Shown here: positions 1-8,173 of the stretch, piece after piece
Layout: every line of letters begins with the position of its first letter
How positions within the stretch are numbered: position 1 is the stretch's first letter
Source: DATMER01 sp034667225
GTDB taxonomy: Bacteria; Acidobacteriota; Thermoanaerobaculia; Multivoradales; UBA5704
Length of the DNA: 64,000 bases
Direction of reading: 5' to 3'
Assembly (NCBI GenBank): GCA_034667225.1
Contig: JAXDKG010000063.1
Coordinates: forward strand, 78,853 to 142,852
Notes under the pieces: generated by a model
Databases searched by the model: none
Told to the model about the DNA's origin: nothing
Seen by the model: the letters and a program-made list of their open reading frames with translations, nothing else
Translations under genes and position numbers: made by a program

Positions 1-3000
1 CCGGCTGGACGGGGAGACCCTGCGCAGCCGGCTCGAGCGTTGCCCGCTGGCGCCGGAGCAGGCCCTCGGCCTGGCATCGCAGATCGCCGCGGCGCTCGGC
101 CGGGCGCACGAGCAAGGGCTCGTCCACCGCGACCTCCGCCCCTCCAACGTCCTCGTGACCGCCGAGGGCCATGCCCGGGTGGCGGGCTTCGGCCTCTCCT
201 GGGCCAGGGCCAACGGATCTGCCCCGGGCCAGCTCTACCAGTCCCCCGAGCAGCTCCGCGGCACTTCCGCGGACGCTGTGGACGCCCGCTCCGACATCTG
301 GTCGCTGGGGGTGCTGCTTTACGAGATGACCACCGGGCGCCTGCCCTTCCAGAATGCCCAGTCCATCCTGGAGCGGGAGCCCGAGTCGATGGAGGCGATC
401 CACCCGGGACTGCCGTCGGAGCTGGATGAGGTCGTGGCGCGGGCGCTCTCGAAGGAGCCGTCGGACCGGCCGGCGCGGATGGACGACCTCCTGGTGTCCC
501 TGCGCGGCCTCCTGGCGGGCGGCGGTCTCCTGGAGACGGATGCGACGCTGGTGCAGGTCCCCGGCCTGCGCTCCGACCGCCCCGCGCCCGAGCCCGGCTC
601 CCTGGATCGAGAGGGAGGAGCCGCCGGGCCGGCGGCTCCCCCTCAGCGGGCCTCCCTGCAAGGCACCACGATCGCCCAGTACCGCATCCTCGAGCCCCTC
701 GGCGGGGGCGCCATGGGCACCGTCTACGAAGCCGAGGACACGCGCCTGCGGCGCCGGGTCGCCCTCAAGTTCCTGCCCGACGAGCTGACCCGCGACCCGG
801 TGGCCAAGGCCCGCTTCCTTCAGGAGGCGCAGGCCGCGTCGGCCCTGGACCATCCCAACATCTGCACGGTGCACGAGGTGGGAGAGACCGAGGACGGCCA
901 CCTCTACCTGGCCATGGCCGCCTACGACGGCGAGACCGTGAAGGATCGGATCGCGCGCAGCCCGCTCTCCGTGAACGAGGCGTTGGACCTCGCCTGCCAG
1001 GCCGCCCAGGGCCTCGCCAAGGCCCATCGCGAAGGGATCGTCCATTGCGACGTGAAGCCGGCCAACCTCATGGTCACCCGCGACGGGATGGTGAAGATCC
1101 TGGACTTCGGCGTGGCCAAGCTGCGCGGCGCGGCAGGGATCAACGTGGTCGGCTCCTTCCTCGGCACTCCGGCCTACATGTCCCCCGAGCAGGCGCGCGG
1201 CGAGGAGGTCGACCCCCGCTCGGACGTGTTCTCCCTGGGCGTCGTGCTCTACGAGATGCTCGCGGGCACGCGGCCCTTCCGCAGCGGCGAAGGGGTGACC
1301 TCCGCTCTCCGCTCCCTGCTGGAGGACAAGCCGGCGCCGCTGCGCAGCGTTCGCCCTGAAATACCGACGGAGCTCGAGCGCGTGGTCGCCCGGATGCTCG
1401 CCAAGCCGCCGGCCGACCGTTTTCCCACGGGCGCAGAGGTCGCCGCCGAGCTGACCGACATCCAGAAATCGCTCGCCGCCGAGCCGGCTCCGGTTCAGGC
1501 GACAAGCCGGCGGACCTGGTTCGCCGCCGCGGCGATCCTGGGCGTGGTCCTCGTCCTCGCGGCCGTGGCGCTGCTCCGGCGTCCCGAGCCGGCCCCGGTC
1601 CAGCCCGTCTTCAGCCGCGTCACCGAGGAGGAGGGGCGCGAGATGTACCCGAGCCTGGCCCCGGACGGCAAATCCTTCGTTTACGCCAAGGCCGATCCGT
1701 CGGGCCAGAAGGACATCTTCCTGCAGAGGATCGACGACGACGACGCCGGCACCGAAGCCGAGCCGCTCAACCTCACCGCGGACTCGGAGTCCGACGACAC
1801 CCAGCCGACCGTCTCTCCCGACGGCCGCTGGATCGCCTTCCGCTCCGAGCGTGAGGGGGGAGGGATCTACATCGCCTCGGTCGAAGGCGGGCCGGTGCGG
1901 CGCATCGCCGACGTGGGCTACAACCCGGCCTGGTCGCCGGATGGCCGCGAGCTCGCCGTGGCCACCGAAGGGATCGTCGATCCGGCCATGCGCAAGGACG
2001 TGAGCAAGATCCTCCGGATCGACGTGGCCACGGGCCGGAGCCGCACCCTGGTCGGGGACGACGGCGTGCAGCCGAGCTGGTCGCCGCATGGCTGGCGGAT
2101 CGCCTACTGGGGAGTGCCCATCGGCAGCGCGCGGCGAATCCTCTGGACGGTCCCCGCCGACGGTGGCACGCCCAGCAAGGTGCTCGACGACGGCGCCCAG
2201 AACTGGAACCCCGTCTGGTCGCCGGACGGCGCCTGGCTCTACTTCGGCAGCGACCGCAGCGGCAGCCTGAACCTCTGGCGGCTGCCGATCGACGAGCAGA
2301 GCGGGGAAGTGCAGGGCGATCCACAGCCGGTGACGACGCCCTCGACCGCGAGCGGCTTCTGGAGCCTGTCGCGGGACGGCAACCACATCCTCTACGCGGC
2401 CAACGAGAGCAAGTCGAACGTCGAGCGCTTCCCGTTCGATCCCGTGGGCCTTCAGGTGACGGGCGGCGCTGAGGCGGTCACCCGCGGCTCCCACAGCATC
2501 CGCTCCTGCGCCGTCTCGCCGGACGGCAGCCGGATCGCCTTCCACGCGGCTCTCCCGGCAGAAGAGCTGTTCGTTGCTGGGATCGACGGCAGCGGCCTCA
2601 AACAGCTCACCGACGACGGGTTCAAGAACCGCCAGCCGGTCTGGTCGCCGGACGGCCGGCGGCTGCTCTTCTACTCCAACCGCGGCGGCGGCTATGAAGC
2701 CTGGATCATGAATGCCGACGGCGGCGTGCCGGAACCGGTCCTCCCCTCCGGCCAGGAGCCGGTCATGGCCCCGCTCTGGTCGCCGGACGGCCGGCGGGTG
2801 GCCTGCACCTACGGCGGCAAGGCGGCAGTGATCGACCTGACGTTGCCGCTGGAGTCCCGCCGGGCGAAGCCGCTCCCCGCGGCGGCGGGGGAGACCTTCT
2901 ATCCGAACTCCTGGTCCGCCGACGGCAAGGGGCTGGCCGGCAACATGGCGCGGCTCGACGGCTCGACCGCCGAGGGGATCGGCTTGCATTTGCTGGGCTC

Positions 3001-3286
3001 GCGCACCTATCTAAGATGGACGAGCCGCGGAATCGACCCGGAATGGCTGCACGACGGCCGCCGGCTCCTTTACATCGAGGCCGGAAAGATCCTGGCCTTC
3101 GACACCCAGACGAACGAGGCGCGGGACGTTCTCGTGCCTCCACCGCACTCCGCCTATGGATTGGTCACCACCAGCCCTGACGACCGCAGCCTGTTCACCG
3201 TCCGGGCCGTCGATGAAGGCGATATCTGGCTGCTTAAGCTGCGCAACCAACGGGGCGATGCCCCGAAACAGGAGGAGAAGAGATGA
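1..3286 (+). CDS. Double-kinase Ser/Thr receptor: pseudokinase + kinase + TM + PD40 propeller (5' end outside window)
   Basis: The reading frame is open from base 2, so the N-terminus lies upstream of the window; 1,094 residues are visible. Counting from base 2, a first kinase domain has H42-R43-D44 but GFG at 62-64 in place of DFG and R for K in the catalytic loop (HRDLRPSN), so it has probably lost metal binding. A second, complete Hanks-type domain starts near residue 225 with glycine loop LGGGAMGTVY, lysine in ALKFL, HCD at 348-350 (Arg replaced by Cys) and DFG at 368-370. A single TM segment follows at about 506-526. About 12 WSPDG-type PD40/TolB repeats run to the end, probably forming two extracytoplasmic propellers. 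Single-kinase PD40 receptors are common in Acidobacteriota; the tandem pseudokinase-kinase is the odd part. The stop overlaps the start of the next peptide gene. Confidence 0.93.
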   Translation, partial: RLDGETLRSRLERCPLAPEQALGLASQIAAALGRAHEQGLVHRDLRPSNVLVTAEGHARVAGFGLSWARANGSAPGQLYQSPEQLRGTSADAVDARSDIWSLGVLLYEMTTGRLPFQNAQSILEREPESMEAIHPGLPSELDEVVARALSKEPSDRPARMDDLLVSLRGLLAGGGLLETDATLVQVPGLRSDRPAPEPGSLDREGGAAGPAAPPQRASLQGTTIAQYRILEPLGGGAMGTVYEAEDTRLRRRVALKFLPDELTRDPVAKARFLQEAQAASALDHPNICTVHEVGETEDGHLYLAMAAYDGETVKDRIARSPLSVNEALDLACQAAQGLAKAHREGIVHCDVKPANLMVTRDGMVKILDFGVAKLRGAAGINVVGSFLGTPAYMSPEQARGEEVDPRSDVFSLGVVLYEMLAGTRPFRSGEGVTSALRSLLEDKPAPLRSVRPEIPTELERVVARMLAKPPADRFPTGAEVAAELTDIQKSLAAEPAPVQATSRRTWFAAAAILGVVLVLAAVALLRRPEPAPVQPVFSRVTEEEGREMYPSLAPDGKSFVYAKADPSGQKDIFLQRIDDDDAGTEAEPLNLTADSESDDTQPTVSPDGRWIAFRSEREGGGIYIASVEGGPVRRIADVGYNPAWSPDGRELAVATEGIVDPAMRKDVSKILRIDVATGRSRTLVGDDGVQPSWSPHGWRIAYWGVPIGSARRILWTVPADGGTPSKVLDDGAQNWNPVWSPDGAWLYFGSDRSGSLNLWRLPIDEQSGEVQGDPQPVTTPSTASGFWSLSRDGNHILYAANESKSNVERFPFDPVGLQVTGGAEAVTRGSHSIRSCAVSPDGSRIAFHAALPAEELFVAGIDGSGLKQLTDDGFKNRQPVWSPDGRRLLFYSNRGGGYEAWIMNADGGVPEPVLPSGQEPVMAPLWSPDGRRVACTYGGKAAVIDLTLPLESRRAKPLPAAAGETFYPNSWSADGKGLAGNMARLDGSTAEGIGLHLLGSRTYLRWTSRGIDPEWLHDGRRLLYIEAGKILAFDTQTNEARDVLVPPPHSAYGLVTTSPDDRSLFTVRAVDEGDIWLLKLRNQRGDAPKQEEKR

Positions 3287-3477
3287 GCTTCAAAGTGAAG
3301 GACCTCATGATCAACGTAGGACCCCTGCAAAACGAAGATCTCAGCACGTGCACCCACTGGACCCGGACCACGGGAGGAGCCGGTTGCATCGACTCGCTCT
3401 TCGACAATGCCCAGAGGGCGAGGCATGAGCTCTCCCTGCTCAAGGCGCAGCTCCGACAGTCGGCCACACGGGCCTGA
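3283..3477 (+). CDS. Small Cys/Thr-rich peptide, translationally coupled to the kinase; candidate modified peptide or kinase partner
   Basis: This encodes 64 residues. The ATG overlaps the kinase stop codon (ATGA), and GGAGG at 3271-3275 is seven bases upstream of it, so coupled translation is likely. The peptide has a lysine-rich leader-like start (MSFKVKDLM), then a short core-like segment with Cys23, Cys35 and several Ser/Thr (STCTHWTRTTGGAGC), then a charged helical tail ending in SATRA. There is no signal peptide or TM segment. Leader plus Cys/Thr/Gly-rich core is the look of ribosomally made modified peptides, but no modifying enzyme is adjacent, so it could equally be a phosphorylation substrate or regulator of the kinase. 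I do not recognise a named family. Confidence 0.7.
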   Translation: MSFKVKDLMINVGPLQNEDLSTCTHWTRTTGGAGCIDSLFDNAQRARHELSLLKAQLRQSATRA

Positions 3478-3490
3478 AAGGGATGAGAGG

Positions 3491-3510
3491 GCCGGATCGA
3501 AGAGTCCGGC
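3491..3510. terminator. Short hairpin after the peptide gene
   Basis: A 6-bp stem (GCCGGA/TCCGGC) with an eight-base loop lies 13 bases after the peptide stop. No U-run follows, so termination activity is only a suggestion. Confidence 0.3.
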
Positions 3511-3585
3511 CGGTCCCAGATGGGTGGCCGGCGTAGGAACGCAGTACCGGCCGCCCGGGTCCGGCGAGAGGGAAATGAAAGGGCC

Positions 3586-4041
3586 TTACGAAGACCAGCC
3601 TGAAGCGCTGGCGCGGGTGGCGGGCCGATCAGCCGCGTAGAAGTAGCGCACGAAGTCCGACTCGGTGAGGATTCCGACCAGCTTCGAGCTCTCCAGCACC
3701 GGCAGACAACCGAACTTGTTCTCGAACATGACCTGGGCGGCCTCGCTCAGGGGGAGGTCCGGCTCGGCCGTCTCGACCTCCGACGTCATCACCTCCGCAA
3801 CCCGCGTCCGGCGCAGGATTTCACGCACCAGGAAGATCGGCACCTCGGCGCGCTCGATGGCAGAGTGCCGCAGCAGGTCGCGATGGGACACCAGCCCGAC
3901 CAGGTCGCCGTCCGCATCGACCACGGTGAGATGGCGGATGCCGCGTTCGTTCATCAGGTCGTAGACCTTCTCGACCGTATCGTCCGGATGAACGCTCAGG
4001 ACCACCTCCGTCATCAGGTCCTTTACCTTGAGGTCCTTCAT
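3586..4041 (-). CDS. Two-CBS-domain protein
   Basis: A 151-residue cytoplasmic protein made of two CBS motifs, about residues 8-65 and 80-140. Typical CBS landmarks are visible: VKDLMT, IRHLTVVD, LVGLVSHRDLL in the first and VAEVMTSEV, CLPVLESSKLVGILTESDFV in the second. Stand-alone CBS pairs bind adenosine nucleotides and act as energy sensors on partner proteins; the partner here is unknown. It is transcribed convergently to the kinase/peptide unit and divergently from the protease gene downstream. The short length is normal for the family. Confidence 0.9.
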   Translation of the reverse strand: MKDLKVKDLMTEVVLSVHPDDTVEKVYDLMNERGIRHLTVVDADGDLVGLVSHRDLLRHSAIERAEVPIFLVREILRRTRVAEVMTSEVETAEPDLPLSEAAQVMFENKFGCLPVLESSKLVGILTESDFVRYFYAADRPATRASASGWSS

Positions 4042-4159
4042 AAGAGCACTTTGCCAGAGCCGCGCGACCGTGTAACCACCCGTTGGGGCGGTTTTTCGGT
4101 GGTGTGGAGGTAAACTATGAGGTCTGACTGTCTCAGCTCCTTAAGGAGGAAGTACCCCC

Positions 4160-6178
4160 ATGCGTTTCAAGCCCCTGATCCTTTGCGCTCTCCTGCTCTG
4201 CCTCGGCGCGCTTTCCGCTGCCGCCGATGACTCCGATGACTCCGATGAGATACCGCGCGCAGACCTGTTCCGTTTCCTGGACCGCGAAGCTTCGCGGGAC
4301 TCGGTGTCCGTCATATCCGCAGTGGCCGGCCGGGAGATCCTGGCCGAGCGCCGAATCGCCGTCGATGCCTCTGCTCTGAAGGGTCCCTTCCGGATGCGCC
4401 TCCTCGACGACCGCGACTACGAGATGGAAGCCACCGAGGTCGAACGCCGCGGCCCGGCCGACTTCGCCTGGCGCGGCAAGGTCGTCGATCCCATCCTCGG
4501 CCAGGTGGGGACCGCGACCCTGACCGTGATGGGTGATTTGATGGCCGGCTTCATCGTCACGACCGACGCCCTTTACGAGATCGAGCCCGGCGCGCCCGGC
4601 GAGCACCGCCTCCTCCAGGTGGAGAACGCCGTGGAGAGCTGCGGCGGCGCCATTCTGCCGGATGTGACCCCCAAGTCTCCGCGGCAGCGCCAGGCGGCCC
4701 GCATCGCGGCCCAGGCCGACGCGAAGTCTGCCAGGATCGCTCACCAACGGATCACGGCCGGCCTTGCCGCGCCCGTCCGCCTCGACCTTCTCGCCATCTG
4801 GACCCCGGAAGCGCGCGTCGGCCTGGGTGGCACCCGGCAGCTCCGCCTGATCGTCCAGAACTCGGTCGACGTGGCCAACACGGCCTTCGCCAACAGCCAG
4901 ATCGACGCCCGCCTGAACCTGGTGCACGCCCGGGAGATGAAGGTCCCCGAGACCGGCAACCCCGAGGACGACCTCGTCGCCTTCCAGAGGAACAAGGAGG
5001 TCGCCGCCCTGCGCAAGAGCGTCGGGGCCGACCTCGTGACTCTGTTCGTGAACCAGATGGTCGGCGCCTGCGGCATCGGCTTCCTGATGACCAGCGACTC
5101 CTTCAGCAACGAGTTCCAGCCCTATGCCTACTCGGCGGTGAGGCGGGCCTGCGGCCCGCTGGTGCTCGCCCACGAGGTCGGGCACAACATGGCCGCCAAT
5201 CACGACCGCCCGAACGCCGGCAACGCCTCCGAGGCGCTCTTCCCGTTCGCCTTCGGCCACATCGTCGAGGGGCAGTTCCGCACGGTCATGGCGTACGGCA
5301 ACAACTGCTCGGTCTGCCCCTGGGTGGAGAACTTCTCGAACCCGAACGTGACGCGCGGCGGCATCGCCACCGGCGTCGCCGGCCAGACCGACAACGCCCA
5401 GACGCTCAACGCCACCAAGGGGCTCACCTCTACCTGGCAGGCGCTGCAGCCGTGCAAGAAGGGGACGAACAACCTCTGCCTGCTGGGCAACCGCTTCCGG
5501 GTCGAGCTCTTCTGGGAGAACCAGTTCGACAAGACGCAGGGCGTCGGCACCGCGGTTTCGCGCACGGACGCCGCCGGCTTCTTCACCTTCGGCGACGCGT
5601 CGAACATCGAGCTGATGGTGAAGCTGCTCAACTTCGGCGACGTGGTCAAGGTGTTCTACGGCCAGCTCACGAACCTGAAGTTCAGCCTGATCGTCAGCGA
5701 CACCCACACCGGCGCGAGCAAGGTCTACGAGAACACGCCCAAGGAGTGCGGCGGCATCGACCAGTCGGCCTTCCCCGGATCGTCGACGGCCCTGCTTGCG
5801 GCCGGCTCCTCGACGTCGTCGCTCAGGGCGGCAGCGGCCGGCTCGTGCAAGAAGGACAAGAACACGCTCTGCCTGCTCAAGGACCGCTTCGCGGTGAAGG
5901 TCGACTGGCGCAACCCGGGCGACGGCAGCAGCGGCGTAGGCGGCGCGGTTCCCATCTCGACGGTGACCGGCGCCTTCTACTTCACGGATGCGAGCAACCT
6001 GGAGCTGATGGCCAAGGTCATCGATTACGGCGATCGCATCGACCTCTTCTACGGCACCCTGAGCGACCTGGAGTACACGATCACGGTGACCGACACCAAC
6101 TCCGGGCAGGTCAAGACCTACCACAACGCCGCGGGCAACTACTGCGGCGGGCTGGACGGCGGCGCCTTCCCTCGCTAG
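4160..6178 (+). CDS. Secreted reprolysin-like zinc metalloprotease with two C-terminal repeats
   Basis: This encodes 672 residues. A strong ribosome site (AAGGAGG) precedes the ATG and a clear signal peptide ends near residue 22, followed by a prodomain. The zinc site is H338-E-x-x-H342-x5-H348 (HEVGHNMAANHD), with Ala where reprolysins usually have Gly; a Met-turn candidate lies in TVMAYG. After the catalytic domain come two copies of a roughly 110-residue module (about 431-541 and 561-672) with the shared pattern LCLL..RF.V...W, DASN.ELM.K, FYG.L..L.. and VTDT..G..K.Y. This module is frequent at the C-terminus of Acidobacteriota secreted proteins. Its stop codon overlaps that of the convergent DUF1028 gene. 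Confidence 0.9.
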   Translation: MRFKPLILCALLLCLGALSAAADDSDDSDEIPRADLFRFLDREASRDSVSVISAVAGREILAERRIAVDASALKGPFRMRLLDDRDYEMEATEVERRGPADFAWRGKVVDPILGQVGTATLTVMGDLMAGFIVTTDALYEIEPGAPGEHRLLQVENAVESCGGAILPDVTPKSPRQRQAARIAAQADAKSARIAHQRITAGLAAPVRLDLLAIWTPEARVGLGGTRQLRLIVQNSVDVANTAFANSQIDARLNLVHAREMKVPETGNPEDDLVAFQRNKEVAALRKSVGADLVTLFVNQMVGACGIGFLMTSDSFSNEFQPYAYSAVRRACGPLVLAHEVGHNMAANHDRPNAGNASEALFPFAFGHIVEGQFRTVMAYGNNCSVCPWVENFSNPNVTRGGIATGVAGQTDNAQTLNATKGLTSTWQALQPCKKGTNNLCLLGNRFRVELFWENQFDKTQGVGTAVSRTDAAGFFTFGDASNIELMVKLLNFGDVVKVFYGQLTNLKFSLIVSDTHTGASKVYENTPKECGGIDQSAFPGSSTALLAAGSSTSSLRAAAAGSCKKDKNTLCLLKDRFAVKVDWRNPGDGSSGVGGAVPISTVTGAFYFTDASNLELMAKVIDYGDRIDLFYGTLSDLEYTITVTDTNSGQVKTYHNAAGNYCGGLDGGAFPR

Positions 6179-7146
6179 GGCGCGACCGAGAGAATCCTCT
6201 CGATCTTCTTCTGGTCCTCCGGCAGCAGCCCCGACGCGGGCAGCCGGGGGACCAGCCTTGCCCAGCGCGGCTCCTTGGCGAAAACATCCTTGAAGAGCGC
6301 CAGCGCCTTGTCCTCCTGGCCTGCCACGAACAGGGTCACCGCCTGCCAGAAGGGCAGCTCCACGATCCCCGGGGCGAGGCCCGTCGCCTTGGTGTAGTGG
6401 CCGAGGGCAGACTGGAAGTCGTTCTTGGCGACCGCCTCGTCGCCGCGGTTCATCTCCTCGTAGGCGCGATGCAGGTCGAGCAACCGGCGCAGCTCCGTGA
6501 GCGGCTGCGGGTTGTCGTCCACCCGGATGTCCACCAGCCGGTCGTTCCAGGGTTCGCCGGAGGATTTGGCCTTGACCACGATCAGGGCCGCGCTCTGGCT
6601 GCCGCGGATATCGCCGCCCTCACCCTGGGCGGCCTCGAGCGCGGCGAGCATGCGGTCCGCAAGGTCCCCTTTGGCGCTCTCGAAGGCCTTGGCCATGGCC
6701 GGCCAGACCGTGGCTTTGTCCATGAGGTTGGCCTGCACCGAATAACCTTTGCCAGTCTGATGGCCGGCTGCGATGATGCACCTGGGGCCGGTCCAGACCG
6801 CGGCCCGTCCCTGGGCGTCCACCATGGCCACCTGCCGCACGTCCTTCTCGGGGTCCTGGGCCACGAGCTGGTCGAGCGCCTCCTTGGCCGACTTGCCCTG
6901 GCGCATCAGCTCCAGTCCCTTGGGGCCGTAGTCGATCCGGGAGAACGACTGCGTGGCCACGGCTCCCACCCCGGCCTCGGCCCAGGGCACGACCGTCCCG
7001 ACCTGGAACCAGTGGCTCTGGACCGCCACGCCGAAATCCCCGGTGGCCGGATCGCGGGCCACGATCGAGTAGGTGTGCACCAGGGGATCGCCGGCGTGCG
7101 CGACGGCGGGGATCAGGATGGCGGCTGCGAGCCAGCTCAGTTTCAT
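6175..7146 (-). CDS. DUF1028 (Ntn-hydrolase-like) secreted protein with C-terminal TPR-like region
   Basis: This encodes 323 residues. The start at 7146 is set by AGGAGG just upstream and by the signal peptide (MKLSWLAAAILIPAVAHAG). The DUF1028 domain begins directly after it (THTYSIVARDP-like start, GDFGVAVQSHW, GVGAVATQS) and includes the GRAAVWTG region; this family has an Ntn-hydrolase fold but no firmly known substrate. Residues from about 230 on (AYEEMNRGDEAVAKNDFQSAL onward) look like a TPR pair. The gene is convergent with the metalloprotease; their TAG stops overlap by two bases. Confidence 0.87.
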   Translation of the reverse strand: MKLSWLAAAILIPAVAHAGDPLVHTYSIVARDPATGDFGVAVQSHWFQVGTVVPWAEAGVGAVATQSFSRIDYGPKGLELMRQGKSAKEALDQLVAQDPEKDVRQVAMVDAQGRAAVWTGPRCIIAAGHQTGKGYSVQANLMDKATVWPAMAKAFESAKGDLADRMLAALEAAQGEGGDIRGSQSAALIVVKAKSSGEPWNDRLVDIRVDDNPQPLTELRRLLDLHRAYEEMNRGDEAVAKNDFQSALGHYTKATGLAPGIVELPFWQAVTLFVAGQEDKALALFKDVFAKEPRWARLVPRLPASGLLPEDQKKIERILSVAP

Positions 7147-7272
7147 CAGGGGCTCCTCCTGGGATCGACGGCGCCGCTTGGCGCGGAGCCGGTCCCGGCA
7201 TATCATTCCATGGCTAACCGTCGTAGAAACGCCGCGGACCGATCCGCACCCGCATTCCGAGGTCACGAGGCC

Positions 7273-8124
7273 ATGGCCGTCGAGAACGACCCCTCTGCCC
7301 GGCCCCTGGTCCGGCACCTTCCGCTCCCGGCGGTGGGGATCGCTGTGGCCTTGAGCGTGGGGGTGATTGCGCTCTGGCGCTTCGCTCCCAGGCTGCTGCC
7401 GGTCTTCTCCCTGCTCCTCGCCTGGGGGACGGCCCTGCTCTGGGGAATGGCCATGGAGGCGCGGCGCCAGGGCCGCGAGAGCGAGGAGGCTCGCCGGCGC
7501 CTGGAGGGCGAGCTGGCCCGCAGCGCCCACGACACGGACTCGCTGCGCCAGGAGGTGGGCGGCTACCGCGGGCTGTTCGAGAGCCGCCCGGCCGAGCGAA
7601 GAGCACCGGCGGTCCCCGCCCCGGCCCCGGCCAACGTCCATAACTTCATCCGCGATCCCCTGACCGGGCTCTTCCACCGCCGCTACTTCGAGGCCTCGGT
7701 GGAGCGGGAGATCCATCGCATGGAGCGGCGAAACCTGCCGCTCGGGATCATCCTGATGCGAGTGGACGCTGCCGAAACGTCCGAAGAGATCCTGCGGGGG
7801 ATCGGCGCCCTGCTGAACCGCCGCGTGCGGGGCGGCGACGTGGCCAGCCATCACGACGGCGGGATCTTTGGCCTGATCCTGCCGGAGGCGCCGCTCGATG
7901 GAGTGCGGACGCGCGCCGAGCAGATCCGTACCGCCGTCCGGGAGATGGAGATGAAGGTCACCCTCTCGCTCGGCGTCGCGGCCTTCCCCGACTGCGGGCA
8001 CTCCTCCGAAAAGCTGCTGCGGACGGTCCGGGCCGCCTTGGACGAGGCCAGGGCGGGAGGCGGCGACTGCGTGGCCGTGGCTCCCGGGGCCGTCCTCGAC
8101 CGCCGCCTGATGCTTCCCGACTGA
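7273..8124 (+). CDS. Membrane protein with degenerate GGDEF domain
   Basis: About 283 residues from the ATG at 7273; an in-frame ATG at 7210 would add 21 residues, and neither has a strong ribosome site. Two hydrophobic segments (VGIAVALSVGVIALW and LLPVFSLLLAWGTALLWGM) are followed by a short coiled coil and a GGDEF fold starting DPLTGLFHRRYF. The signature motif is replaced by HDGGIF and the metal-binding FDxDxFK stretch is not recognisable, so cyclase activity is unlikely; it may bind GTP or act as a partner. The next gene, 49 bases downstream, carries an intact GGEEF cyclase, suggesting a paired regulator. Confidence 0.83.
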   Translation: MAVENDPSARPLVRHLPLPAVGIAVALSVGVIALWRFAPRLLPVFSLLLAWGTALLWGMAMEARRQGRESEEARRRLEGELARSAHDTDSLRQEVGGYRGLFESRPAERRAPAVPAPAPANVHNFIRDPLTGLFHRRYFEASVEREIHRMERRNLPLGIILMRVDAAETSEEILRGIGALLNRRVRGGDVASHHDGGIFGLILPEAPLDGVRTRAEQIRTAVREMEMKVTLSLGVAAFPDCGHSSEKLLRTVRAALDEARAGGGDCVAVAPGAVLDRRLMLPD

Positions 8125-8173
8125 GGTGAAATGCTTCCTGCATTCGTTCACTCCTTTATAAAGGGGAGGAACT

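Noticed and set aside
3283..4041. Shared KVKDLM string in the 3.3-kb peptide and the CBS protein as evidence of homology
   Set aside because: Seven residues of a common CBS-start pattern; the rest of the two proteins differ, so chance or convergence is enough.
4133..6124. A 663-residue open frame opposite the metalloprotease
   Set aside because: Antisense shadow of a GC-rich gene; composition (Ala/Gly/Arg/Asp-rich) has no recognisable domain, while the plus strand has signal peptide, zinc motif and repeats.
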